Positions 7,580 through 14,750 of a stretch of DNA of 34,193 bases are shown piece after piece. The stretch is from an uncultured Lachnospiraceae bacterium (GTDB taxonomy: Bacteria > Bacillota > Clostridia > Lachnospirales > Lachnospiraceae), in the NCBI GenBank assembly GCA_902793995.1, contig CADBFP010000032.1, positions 1 through 34,193 of the forward strand. Direction: 5' to 3'. Every line of letters begins with the position of its first letter. The first letter of the stretch is position 1. Below the pieces are notes generated by a model, which saw only the letters and a list, made by a program, of their open reading frames with translations, ran no database searches and was not told where the DNA came from. The translations under genes and the position numbers were made by a program.

Positions 7580-8083
7580 TCACTGTTCTCTGCTTGCGTA
7601 TTTTGCCGCCACCTCTGCAGCCAGCCCATCCGGCAGGAATGCCGTCACATCGCCGCCGCCGGAGGCCACTTCCCGCACCATGCTGGAGCTCAGGAAGGCA
7701 TAACGGGCATCGGTTCCCAGAAATACGGTTTCCAGCGCAGGATCCAGCACTTTCAGCCCCTGGGCCACCTTGACTTCCGCCTCGAAATCCCCCGCATCCC
7801 TGAGGCCCCGCAAGATATGGCTCACGCCTAAACTGCGGCAGGCATCAATCAAAAGACCGCCAAAGCTTACCACTTCAACCTGAGGAATGTCTTTGGCTAT
7901 ACGGTTTAATAGTATAACACGCTCTTCTACGGAAAACAACGATTTTTTATAAGGATTTATCAGGACTCCCACATAAACCTTGTCAAAAAAACCGGCGGCC
8001 CGGCGGATCAAATCCAAATGCCCCAGGGTGGGGGGGTCGAAACTGCCGGGGAACAGAATGGCGCGGCCTTTCTTATTCGCCAT
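7580..8083 (-). CDS. coaD: Phosphopantetheine adenylyltransferase
   Basis: CoaD transfers AMP from ATP to 4'-phosphopantetheine, the penultimate step of coenzyme A synthesis. The nucleotidyltransferase signature is GSFDPPTLGH (residues 13-22), with T19-L-G-H22 as the TxGH motif. SSMVREVA near the C-terminus is the second ATP-binding motif. ILRGLRDAGDFEAE and GTDARYAFLSSS match the family. Length, 167 residues, is normal (about 160). GGAAGGAGG lies 6 nt upstream of the ATG. It overlaps the end of rsmD by 11 nt, a common pairing in Firmicutes. Confidence 0.97.
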   Translation of the reverse strand: MANKKGRAILFPGSFDPPTLGHLDLIRRAAGFFDKVYVGVLINPYKKSLFSVEERVILLNRIAKDIPQVEVVSFGGLLIDACRSLGVSHILRGLRDAGDFEAEVKVAQGLKVLDPALETVFLGTDARYAFLSSSMVREVASGGGDVTAFLPDGLAAEVAAKYASREQ

Positions 8084-8645
8084 GGTGGGCCTCCTTCCGT
8101 GTCAAAAAAACATGTTTGTTATTTTTATATACCTTTTCCCGCTTCAGCACAAGCCCCCAGGCTTCCAGCTCCGGATAACGGTTTTCCGCCCGTGTTTCCA
8201 GGATAATCCGGCCCCCCTTCTCCAGAAGGGGCAGCTCCGCCAGCAGCGGCAGCAGAACTTTTTCTATCCCTGCATCGTAAGGGGGATCCAGGAAAATAAT
8301 ATCAAAACGGCGGCCCTGGGCGGAGAGCCGGCGGGCGGCCGCCATGGCATCCGTCTGCAGCAAAATCGCCTTGTCCGCCAAATGGGTCCGTTCCAGATTG
8401 TCCCGGATGACTTCGCAGGCCCGGCGGCTGTTGTCCACCAGCACCGCCTCCCGGGCGCCCCGGCTTAAGGCTTCGATGGCAATGCCCCCGCAGCCGGCAA
8501 ACAAATCCAGGAAATAACAGCCCTGAATATCCGGCTGCAGAATATTAAAGAGGGTTTCCTTCACCCGGTCCGAGGTGGGCCGGGTATGGTCTCCCGGCAA
8601 GGTTTTCAGAAGGATTCTTCTGGCGCTTCCCGCAATCACCTGCAT
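8073..8645 (-). CDS. rsmD: 16S rRNA (guanine966-N2)-methyltransferase
   Basis: RsmD methylates G966 of 16S rRNA in assembled small-subunit particles using S-adenosylmethionine. The N-terminus MQVIAGSARRILL and RPTSDRVKETLFNIL are family signatures. The SAM-binding motif I is FLDLFAGCGGIAIEALSRGA, and the catalytic motif IV is DPPY. Length, 190 residues, is normal. AAGGAGA precedes the ATG by 6 nt. A strong promoter lies just upstream, so this gene probably opens the rsmD-coaD-coiled-coil operon. Confidence 0.95.
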   Translation of the reverse strand: MQVIAGSARRILLKTLPGDHTRPTSDRVKETLFNILQPDIQGCYFLDLFAGCGGIAIEALSRGAREAVLVDNSRRACEVIRDNLERTHLADKAILLQTDAMAAARRLSAQGRRFDIIFLDPPYDAGIEKVLLPLLAELPLLEKGGRIILETRAENRYPELEAWGLVLKREKVYKNNKHVFLTRKEAHHGE

Positions 8646-8670
8646 GGCAGTCTCCTTTTCTTACCCCTAC

Positions 8671-8699
8671 AAGATACCCCAGGCAGAAGGGCTTGTCAA
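8671..8699 (-). promoter_or_regulatory. Sigma-A-type promoter of rsmD operon
   Basis: On the minus strand, TTGACA (8699-8694) is followed by 17 nt and TATCTT (8676-8671). It lies 26 nt upstream of the rsmD start. Confidence 0.75.
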
Positions 8700-8774
8700 G
8701 ATTGCGGAGGCGGAGGATCTTCGCCGGCGGGGCTGAATTTCCCGGTTAATCAACACATTTCTTTAACATTTTGA

Positions 8775-8803
8775 TTGAAAAATGAGAAAAAATATGCTAT
8801 ACT
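8775..8803 (+). promoter_or_regulatory. Sigma-A-type promoter of CarD-like gene
   Basis: TTGAAA (8775-8780), a 17-nt spacer and TATACT (8798-8803) form a near-consensus promoter 41 nt upstream of the ATG at 8845. Confidence 0.85.
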
Positions 8804-8844
8804 ATGGGCAGAATGTGTCGAGAAAACATAGAAAGGAGGAGCTT

Positions 8845-9339
8845 ATGTTAGCCATAGGCAGTATGGTGTATTACGGTTTGGACGGCGTATGCTGCGTCAT
8901 GGGGCCGGTGGAAAAAAAGTACGACGGCGTCACCAGCCGCTACCTGGAGCTCCGTCCTTTTTTCCGCAAAAACGACTGCATTTACCTGCCGGAGGACAAT
9001 GAAGCCCTTCTGGCCCGGCTCCGGCCGCTGATTGGCAAAGAAGAGATTCCTGCCATTTTGGCAGAGGGAAAAGCGCTGGATTGTCCCTGGATTGAGCCGG
9101 AACCCCTGCGGCGGGAAAGTTTCAAAGCCTATATGTGGAGCGGCAATCCCCGGCAGCTGCTGGCCCTGATCCGCACCATTTACCAGCGGAAAACGGAGCT
9201 GGCCGTCTGCGGTAAAAAGCTCCGCAGCAGCGACGCCGCCTTCTTAAAGGACGCTGAGCGCCTTCTCCATGAAGAATTCGCTTATGTGCTGGAAATTCCG
9301 GTCCCGGAAGTTCCGGCTTATATCGAAAGTCAGATTTAG
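8845..9339 (+). CDS. CarD/CdnL-like transcriptional regulator
   Basis: This 164-residue protein has the N-terminal beta-barrel of the CarD/CdnL/TRCF family, which contacts the RNA polymerase beta subunit: IGSMVYYGLDGVCCVMGPVE, then RYLELRPFFRKNDCIYLPED (about residues 3-52). The C-terminal half is helical, with RQLLALIRTIYQRKTELAVC and a final helix, as in CarD proteins that bind promoter DNA. It probably modulates transcription initiation. The start was set at 8845, where AAAGGAGGAGC sits 3-4 nt upstream; an upstream in-frame ATG would overlap the promoter. It is alone on its strand between two minus-strand groups. Confidence 0.85.
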   Translation: MLAIGSMVYYGLDGVCCVMGPVEKKYDGVTSRYLELRPFFRKNDCIYLPEDNEALLARLRPLIGKEEIPAILAEGKALDCPWIEPEPLRRESFKAYMWSGNPRQLLALIRTIYQRKTELAVCGKKLRSSDAAFLKDAERLLHEEFAYVLEIPVPEVPAYIESQI

Positions 9340-9359
9340 ATAGTTTCCCCTTTGTGCCA

Positions 9360-10964
9360 TCACACCAGGGACGCCGTTACCGCTTCGGCGGCCCTCATAC
9401 CGTCCACGGCGGCAGAGGTGATACCTCCCGCATAACCGGCTCCTTCCCCGCAGGGAAAGAGGCCTTTTATTTTGCTTTCTCCCCCCTCGTTCCGCAGAAT
9501 CCTTAAGGGGGAGGAGGTACGGCTTTCAATCCCGCATAAAAGGCTGTCCGGCCGGCCGAATCCCGGCAGGGTCTGATCAAACTGAGGCATAGCCTCCCGC
9601 AAAGCCCGCACCGCATAATCCGGCAGGGCGCCGCCGATATCCGCCATCTGCCAGGCGCCTTTGCAGGCCGGCTGCACCGCCCCCAAAGCGCCGGAGGGCC
9701 GGCCCGCCGAAAAATCTTCCCACAGCTGCAGGGGAATCTTTCCCTCTCCTAATTGCCAGGCCGCCGCTTCCCATTTTTCCTGTAAAAGCAGGCCGCCGAA
9801 AAGGCCCGCCGACGCCGTGTCCTCCGGCCGGATCTGCACCACCAGGGCCGCATTGGCATTTTCGCCGTTCCGAGCTGCTTCGCTCATGCCGTTGACGCAA
9901 AGCCGTCCCTCTTCCGAGGAGGCATTTACCACATAACCCCCGGGGCACATGCAAAAGGAATAGACTCCCCGGCCGTCTGAGGCCCGGGCCGTGAGCTTAT
10001 AATCCGCCGCCGGCAAATACCCGGGCGGATTTGCTCCGTATTGCAAGGCATTGATCTGGGCCTGGGGATGCTGGATCCGAAGCCCCATGGCAAAGGGCTT
10101 GGCTTCCATGGGGACTCCCTTTTCCTGCAGCAGGCGGAACAGCCCCCGGGCGCTGTGGCCCGGTGCCAGCACCAGGGCGTCTGCCGGAAGGGTCTGGCAA
10201 TCCCCCGTTTTTGTATCCTGCACCGCAATTCCCTTTACCCGCTCATCCTCCAGAAGCAGATCCGTCATCCGGGTGTGAAAACGGATGCTTCCGCCGGCTG
10301 CCAGGAGCTCTTTCCGGAGTCCCTTCACCACTTGCCGCAGCACATCCGTGCCGATATGGGGTTTTGCCTCCCAGCGGATCCGTTCCGGAGCGCCGGCCCG
10401 GATAAAGGCTTCCAGCATATAGCTGATTCGTCCTTCCTTGTCCCGGATGCCGCTGGAGAGCTTGCCGTCGGAAAAGGTGCCGGCGCCTCCCTCCCCGAAC
10501 TGCACATTGGACCAGGGCTTTAAGGTCCCTCCCTGCCAGAAGGCTTCCACATCTTTTTGCCGCTCCTCCACCGGAGCTCCCTGTTCGATTAAAAGAGGCC
10601 TCAGGCCGGCCCAGGCCAGATTCAGGGCCGCAAACAGGCCCGCAGGACCGGCGCCTACCACAATCACCTGGGCTGATTCCCTGCCGGTATAGCGAGGCGG
10701 ATCATATGCTTTCTCCCGGATTACGGCGGCTTTCAGCTTCCTCCTTCGCCGCAGAAAAGCTTCCTCCTGCTTCGGGCTTCCCAAATCCAGGTCCAAAGCA
10801 TACACGGAAAAGATTTCCGGTTTTTTACGGGCATCCAAAGAATGCCGGGCTACCCGCCAGATCTGCGGTTTTTCTCCCAGCCATTGCTGCATTTTTTCTT
10901 CCAGGGCGGCCCATTCCGCCTCCGGAGGCGCCGCCGGTATTTTGATATCGGATATGCGAATCAT
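9360..10964 (-). CDS. NAD(P)/FAD-dependent oxidoreductase (uncharacterised FAD-dependent dehydrogenase)
   Basis: This 534-residue flavoprotein belongs to the large family of uncharacterised FAD-dependent dehydrogenases common in Clostridia. An N-terminal domain (about 1-95) with many basic residues precedes the dinucleotide-binding motif VVGAGPAGLFAALNLA (GxGxxG at 104-109). WSNVQFGEGGAGTFSDGKL is characteristic. The C-terminal FAD-binding motif is GLFPCGEGAGYAGGITSAAVDG. The substrate is unknown. The ATG at 10964 has AGAGGG 4 nt upstream; a 16-codon upstream extension was rejected. It starts 19 nt after rlmH. Confidence 0.88.
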   Translation of the reverse strand: MIRISDIKIPAAPPEAEWAALEEKMQQWLGEKPQIWRVARHSLDARKKPEIFSVYALDLDLGSPKQEEAFLRRRRKLKAAVIREKAYDPPRYTGRESAQVIVVGAGPAGLFAALNLAWAGLRPLLIEQGAPVEERQKDVEAFWQGGTLKPWSNVQFGEGGAGTFSDGKLSSGIRDKEGRISYMLEAFIRAGAPERIRWEAKPHIGTDVLRQVVKGLRKELLAAGGSIRFHTRMTDLLLEDERVKGIAVQDTKTGDCQTLPADALVLAPGHSARGLFRLLQEKGVPMEAKPFAMGLRIQHPQAQINALQYGANPPGYLPAADYKLTARASDGRGVYSFCMCPGGYVVNASSEEGRLCVNGMSEAARNGENANAALVVQIRPEDTASAGLFGGLLLQEKWEAAAWQLGEGKIPLQLWEDFSAGRPSGALGAVQPACKGAWQMADIGGALPDYAVRALREAMPQFDQTLPGFGRPDSLLCGIESRTSSPLRILRNEGGESKIKGLFPCGEGAGYAGGITSAAVDGMRAAEAVTASLV

Positions 10965-10983
10965 TTTACCCTCTATGCTTCTA

Positions 10984-11463
10984 TTATTTGTGATACGGCT
11001 CGCCTCTCGCAATGCGGAAGCTGCGGTAAATCTGCTCCAGCAATATCACCCGCATCAACTGGTGGGGAAAAGTCAGGGGGGAGAAACTCCAGTGCTCCCG
11101 GGCCTTCTCCAGCACCGCCGGGGCAAGCCCCAGGGAGCCCCCTATTACAAAGCAGAGATGGCTTTGCCCCGCCACTCCCAGTTCCTGGATCCGCCGGGCC
11201 ATTCCCGGAGAATCAAATGCCTTGCCTTTTATGGCCAGGGCAATCAAATACGCATCCTTGGGCAGGCGGGCCAGGAGCCGCTCCCCTTCCCGGTCTTTAA
11301 TCTGCTCCTCTTCCTTCGGGGAGGCTTTCTCCGGGGTGGGTTCATCCTCTACCTCCAGCAAATCTATTTTCCCATAGCGGCTCAGCCGCCTGGCATACTC
11401 CTCCAGCGCCTCTTTCCAGTATTTTTCTTTCAAACGGCCCACGGCCAAAATAGTGATCCTCAT
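10984..11463 (-). CDS. rlmH: 23S rRNA (pseudouridine1915-N3)-methyltransferase
   Basis: RlmH methylates pseudouridine 1915 in helix 69 of 23S rRNA. It is a SPOUT-fold enzyme with a C-terminal knot that binds SAM. The sequence starts MRITILAVGRLKEKYW. FVIGGSLGL and the knot region SPLTFPHQLMRVILLEQIYR are diagnostic, and it ends RGEPYHK. Length, 159 residues, is exactly typical. GCAGGAGG lies 5 nt before the ATG; a further-upstream start would run into the promoter. Confidence 0.97.
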   Translation of the reverse strand: MRITILAVGRLKEKYWKEALEEYARRLSRYGKIDLLEVEDEPTPEKASPKEEEQIKDREGERLLARLPKDAYLIALAIKGKAFDSPGMARRIQELGVAGQSHLCFVIGGSLGLAPAVLEKAREHWSFSPLTFPHQLMRVILLEQIYRSFRIARGEPYHK

Positions 11464-11479
11464 AACGGCCTCCTGCCCC

Positions 11480-11508
11480 ATCATAGCAAATAAGCGGCCC
11501 CTGCACAA
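11480..11508 (-). promoter_or_regulatory. Promoter of rlmH
   Basis: On the minus strand, TTGTGC (11508-11503), a 17-nt spacer and TATGAT (11485-11480) lie 16 nt upstream of the start codon. The -35 box is weaker than the -10. Confidence 0.6.
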
Positions 11509-11562
11509 GAAAGCCGCTCCTCTTTTTCTTTTATCTCTCCGCTTTGGCTACGCCCTCCGCCC

Positions 11563-11590
11563 TTGCATTTCACCGCTTTTTTGATATAAT
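11563..11590 (+). promoter_or_regulatory. Promoter of MarR-family gene
   Basis: TTGCAT (11563-11568), a 16-nt spacer and a perfect TATAAT (11585-11590) precede the ATG by 34 nt. Confidence 0.75.
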
Positions 11591-11624
11591 GTGGAAACAA
11601 AAATACAGTTGGGAGACATTTCCT

Positions 11625-12104
11625 ATGAAACTGGACTGGATGGGCGAATACAGAGAAGTGGTGGAAGCGCTGGTACACTACTGCAATATTTATGCCGCTG
11701 CTTATAAAAAAGAACGCATGAATTTTCAGGGCATTCGTTTTTCCTATGCCCAGATCCAGGTGTTGGAGTATCTGCTGGAAAACGAAGAAAAGCAGCAAAA
11801 CATGAGCACCATCGCCAACCGTCTGGGCATCATCCGCAGCAATTTCACCAAAATTGTCAGCCGTCTGGTGGAAAAGGGTCTGCTGGAGAAAAGCTATATG
11901 CCCGGCAGCCGCAAGGCCATGCTGATTAAGGTGACAGACACGGGCCGCGCTTTGTATGAAGCCTATTCCAAAAACATTCTGGACCGGCACTTTTCCCGCA
12001 TGTTTGCCAAACTGGAAGAGATTCCCCGGGAGTTTTATCCCCTCATCAGCGATGCGCTGTATGACGCCCTCCACGGCAGCGGCTATCCCCGGGAGTGGAA
12101 ATAA
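11625..12104 (+). CDS. MarR-family transcriptional regulator
   Basis: This 159-residue protein is a winged-helix dimeric regulator of the MarR type. The wHTH region spans about residues 38-105: YAQIQVLEYLLENEEKQQNM, STIANRLGIIRSNFTKIVSR (recognition helix) and GLLEKSYMPGSRKAMLIKVT (wing). Helices on either side would form the dimer interface. The ligand and targets are not evident. It is transcribed convergently with the cysteine desulfidase gene. I took the ATG at 11625, with GGGAG about 10 nt upstream; an upstream open frame would start inside the promoter. Confidence 0.88.
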   Translation: MKLDWMGEYREVVEALVHYCNIYAAAYKKERMNFQGIRFSYAQIQVLEYLLENEEKQQNMSTIANRLGIIRSNFTKIVSRLVEKGLLEKSYMPGSRKAMLIKVTDTGRALYEAYSKNILDRHFSRMFAKLEEIPREFYPLISDALYDALHGSGYPREWK

Positions 12105-12109
12105 CAAAT

Positions 12110-12137
12110 TGAAAGGCGGCCTGAAGCCGCCTTTTTT
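12110..12137. terminator. Bidirectional terminator between MarR gene and cysteine desulfidase
   Basis: AAAGGCGGC (12112-12120) and GCCGCCTTT (12126-12134) form a 9-bp stem with a 5-nt loop, followed by T6 in the plus direction. On the minus strand it overlaps the last codons of the desulfidase, so it chiefly serves the MarR gene. Confidence 0.8.
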
Positions 12138-13404
12138 ATTCGCCCAGCATCAGTTTCAGGATGCGGACATCCGTTTCTTTCATGCCTTCCCGGCCCATGG
12201 TTCCCACCTTGGCGATGGTTTCTTCCACATCTTTCCCCACCAGGCCTTCTCCGGGCTGGAATGCCAGGCCGCTGCGGGCCATTTCCCAGGCGGTCAGCGC
12301 CGCATTTAAGGAAGCCGCAATCTTCGCGGCACAACTGGATTTGGCGCCGTCGCAGACAATGCCTCCCACGGTGCAGATGGTATTGGTAATGGTGCGGGCA
12401 ATCACCTCGTAAGGGTCATCCAGCATATAGGCAATGCCGCAGGCGGCGGCGCAGGCAGCGCTCACCACCCCGCAGTAGGCGGAAAGCCGTCCGATATATT
12501 TCTTTTGATGCACGGAAATGAGATTGGCCACGCAAAGGGAGCGAATCAGCTTCTCCCGGGGTATCTCATAGGCCTCGGCATAGGTAAGCAGGGGCAGGGA
12601 AACGGTAATCCCCTGGTTGCCGCTGCCGCTGTTGATCACCACCGGCAGGGCACAGCCGGCCATGCGGGCGTCGCTGCCGGCGGCAGCAGCGGCGCAGGCC
12701 CGGGCCTTTAAGTCTCCGGCTTTGGCGCTGCGCAGCAGAGTCTGTCCCACGCAGGCCCCCCAGGCGCTGCTGAGGCCCTCCTTCGAAATGGTTTCGTTGC
12801 AGTGGATCTGCTTTTCAATCAAATCCTTTACATCCGCCAGCTCCGCCGTATCGCCGAATTCCAGAATCTGCCGGATATTCAGACAGCTTTTATCCGGCTC
12901 CGCCATTTGCTGTGCCAGTTCGTTTTCCTCCACCAGCACACCGTTTTTAATGATTCTGGCAATATGGGTATGGGTATCCTGAATCAGAACTTCGGCCCAT
13001 TCCTCCCCGGCGTAGAGAGTCAGGTCGATATACAGGTTTTCCACCCCCTCCGCCAGCTCGCAGCGGCAAAAGCCTTCCGCCAGCAGCTGCTCCATCTTCT
13101 CCCGGTGGGCCGGCGTAATATCCTGCAGCACCTCCAGACGGCGGTCCGGGTCGCCCCCCACAATGCCCAGGATGGCGGCGGCTTCTATGCCCCGGCGGCC
13201 GCCGGAGGCCGGCACCACCACCCCTTTCACATTTTTTACGATGTTGCCGCTGCAGCGCACCAGGCAGCGCTCCGGCTCCCGCCCCAGCACCGCCCGGGCC
13301 CTAGCGCCGGCATAGGCTATGGCAATGGGTTCCGTACAGCCCGTGGCCTCAATCAATTCATGCTCTAAAATAGCGATATAGTTTTGATATACCTGCTTTT
13401 CCAT
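12136..13404 (-). CDS. L-cysteine desulfidase / UPF0597 (CyuA-like) family
   Basis: This 422-residue protein matches the family that holds the cysteine desulfidases (CyuA) and YhaM. The archaeal and enteric members use a [4Fe-4S] cluster to break cysteine into pyruvate, ammonia and sulfide. The N-terminal ATGCTEPIAIAYA with C23 is the catalytic motif. GSGNQGITVSLP and the C-terminal cysteines in TNTICTVGGIVCDGAKSSC are the expected cluster ligands. The ATG at 13404 follows GCGAGG by 5 nt; a GTG two codons upstream is possible. A TATACT (13466-13461) may be its -10 box. Related serine-dehydratase-type activity cannot be excluded. Confidence 0.85.
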   Translation of the reverse strand: MEKQVYQNYIAILEHELIEATGCTEPIAIAYAGARARAVLGREPERCLVRCSGNIVKNVKGVVVPASGGRRGIEAAAILGIVGGDPDRRLEVLQDITPAHREKMEQLLAEGFCRCELAEGVENLYIDLTLYAGEEWAEVLIQDTHTHIARIIKNGVLVEENELAQQMAEPDKSCLNIRQILEFGDTAELADVKDLIEKQIHCNETISKEGLSSAWGACVGQTLLRSAKAGDLKARACAAAAAGSDARMAGCALPVVINSGSGNQGITVSLPLLTYAEAYEIPREKLIRSLCVANLISVHQKKYIGRLSAYCGVVSAACAAACGIAYMLDDPYEVIARTITNTICTVGGIVCDGAKSSCAAKIAASLNAALTAWEMARSGLAFQPGEGLVGKDVEETIAKVGTMGREGMKETDVRILKLMLGE

Positions 13405-13568
13405 ACACACCTCGCGGGGAGTTATATCTTTTTGCTTCTGTCAAACAACAATTCTTCCGTAGTATAGCACAGATGAGGAAGAATGAGAAGGAGAAAATGA
13501 GAAAAAGGGCCACATAGGCGCAATGCTTGTTATCCGGTCCGGGGTATTCTACACTGTCATATCGTCTC

Positions 13569-13597
13569 TTGATAAATGCGTATGATATGCGTATCAT
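13569..13597 (+). promoter_or_regulatory. hic promoter with overlapping operator-like palindrome
   Basis: TTGATA (13569-13574), 17 nt and TATCAT (13592-13597) form a promoter. The -10 box is the right arm of the inverted repeat ATGATATGCGTATCAT (13582-13597), and ATGCGTAT is also directly repeated just upstream. This is the layout expected for autorepression by a HicB-type ribbon-helix-helix protein. Confidence 0.65.
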
Positions 13598-13619
13598 CAA
13601 AGGCAAATAAGGAGAAGAT

Positions 13620-13685
13620 ATGAAATGCAATAGCCTAATCCAGAAGCAGAAAAAGTTGGATTTGTTTTTGTTTGCCACACCATAG
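13620..13685 (+). pseudogene. 21-codon ORF in the hicA position, possible toxin remnant
   Basis: An ATG preceded by AAGGAGAAG opens a 21-codon frame (it begins MKCNSLIQKQKK) that ends TAG 13 nt before hicB. HicA toxins are about 60-80 residues, start in a similar way (MK..LI...KK) and normally occupy this place between operator and hicB. The fragment lacks the HicA catalytic histidine and double-stranded-RNA-binding core. It is either a deletion remnant of hicA or an unrelated leader peptide. Confidence 0.35.
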
Positions 13686-13698
13686 ACAAGGAGACTGT

Positions 13699-14121
13699 AT
13701 GAGCATTATTTATCCTGCTATGATTGCAGAACATGAAAAGGACTATCTTGTATTTGTGCCTGACCTGGATATTTTCACGGAGGGCAAAAGCTACCCGGAG
13801 GCCATTCTCATGGCAAGGGATGCTATAGGCATTTATTTAGTCACTATCCAAGAGGCCGGGGAAGCTATGCCTACTGCTTCCGATTATGCCCAAGCTATAC
13901 AGATTGCCAAGGAAAAGGCAGACGATAAGGATTTCCAGTATTCCTCCGGCATTCCCACCATGATTGATGTGGATGTGGAGGCATATCGGAGAAAGCATGA
14001 TTCCCGGATGGTAAAGAAAAATTGCACCATTCCTTATTATCTGGACGAACAAGCACGCAAGGCCGGGCTGAACTTCTCCCGTGTATTGCAGGAAGCACTT
14101 GCGGAACGGTTGGCAAACTGA
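13699..14121 (+). CDS. hicB: HicB-family antitoxin (apparently orphan)
   Basis: This 140-residue protein has the HicB partial RNase H-like fold: IIYPAMIAEHEKDYLVFVPD, then FTEGKSYPEAILMARDAIGI. It also has a C-terminal ribbon-helix-helix or CopG-like DNA-binding segment, NCTIPYYLDEQARKAGLNFS and RVLQEALAERL. HicB neutralises the HicA mRNA interferase and represses its own operon. No intact hicA is found on either side. AAGGAGA precedes the ATG at 13699 by 5 nt. The surrounding DNA looks AT-richer than the housekeeping genes. The gene may be an anti-toxin relic or may act on a toxin elsewhere. Confidence 0.85.
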   Translation: MSIIYPAMIAEHEKDYLVFVPDLDIFTEGKSYPEAILMARDAIGIYLVTIQEAGEAMPTASDYAQAIQIAKEKADDKDFQYSSGIPTMIDVDVEAYRRKHDSRMVKKNCTIPYYLDEQARKAGLNFSRVLQEALAERLAN

Positions 14122-14150
14122 TACACAGATAGGGCAGGAAACAATATGCC

Positions 14151-14180
14151 AAAGGGCAGGGGTGATCCGTCCTGCCTTTT
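14151..14180 (+). terminator. Terminator after hicB
   Basis: GGCAGG (14155-14160) pairs with CCTGCC (14171-14176) around a 10-nt loop, followed by TTTT. Confidence 0.6.
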
Positions 14181-14449
14181 CTGTCACTATGGGGGGATTG
14201 CCAAGCATAACTGAACACGGCCTCTATTTTTGCCTGTGAGCGGTTTTAGGGTGTAAAGCGGACAATTCCGCACAGAAGGTACCAAAAGGTCGTGAGGCAG
14301 CTTGCAAGTCGGTTATATGCCCTCCTGCCGGGTGCGGATGAATAGTCGTTAAGATTGCCACGTCACCAGGTAGGTCACTGGGTGCGAGCGGATTTTTCGT
14401 ACGGATTTTGCATATTATGGCCGATTTTTACGGTGATTTCCGAAAAAAT
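14181..14449. other. Gene-free stretch beside the 3' end of tRNA-Thr
   Basis: I see no supported gene in either direction here. It has no tandem structure or clear inverted repeat. Its position, between an orphan hicB and the 3' side of a tRNA gene, is typical of scars left by integrated elements, but no integrase, relaxase or attachment-site duplication of the tRNA 3' end is visible. Confidence 0.4.
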
Positions 14450-14486
14450 AAAAACCCTTGTTTCCCGTTGTGGCACAAGGGTTTTT
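14450..14486 (-). terminator. Terminator of tRNA-Thr
   Basis: On the minus strand, AAAAACCCTTGT (14486-14475) pairs with ACAAGGGTTTT (14461-14451) around a 13-nt loop, followed by T-rich sequence. It begins 8 nt after the tRNA. Confidence 0.8.
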
Positions 14487-14493
14487 GCTATCA

Positions 14494-14566
<73 letters not shown>

Positions 14567-14588
14567 AGGCTTTCGCCATGCAAACGCC

Positions 14589-14617
14589 AATATACAAAAT
14601 ATGAAGATGCTTGTCAA
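14589..14617 (-). promoter_or_regulatory. Promoter of tRNA-Thr
   Basis: TTGACA (14617-14612), a 17-nt spacer and TATATT (14594-14589) lie 22 nt upstream of the tRNA 5' end. Confidence 0.8.
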
Positions 14618-14677
14618 GAGATTTCAGAGATTTTTTCACCCTTTTTTCTGAGATTTTTTGTTTTAATGAAACTTCCC

Positions 14678-14706
14678 GTGTCATTTATGCAATAATCTGC
14701 TATGAT
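14678..14706 (+). promoter_or_regulatory. Possible promoter of the lipoprotein gene
   Basis: GTGTCA (14678-14683), 17 nt and TATGAT (14701-14706) lie 44 nt upstream of the ATG. The -35 box matches consensus at 4 of 6 positions. Confidence 0.5.
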
Positions 14707-14750
14707 AGCTATGAAACAATCGGGCGTTTCTGTTAAAGCGAGGTTTTATG

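Noticed and set aside
13358-13678. Minus-strand frame of 106 codons between hicB and the cysteine desulfidase
   Set aside because: It overlaps the desulfidase start, the hic promoter and the first hic ORF, and shows no recognisable domain. A hydrophobic run could suggest a membrane peptide, but nothing else supports it.
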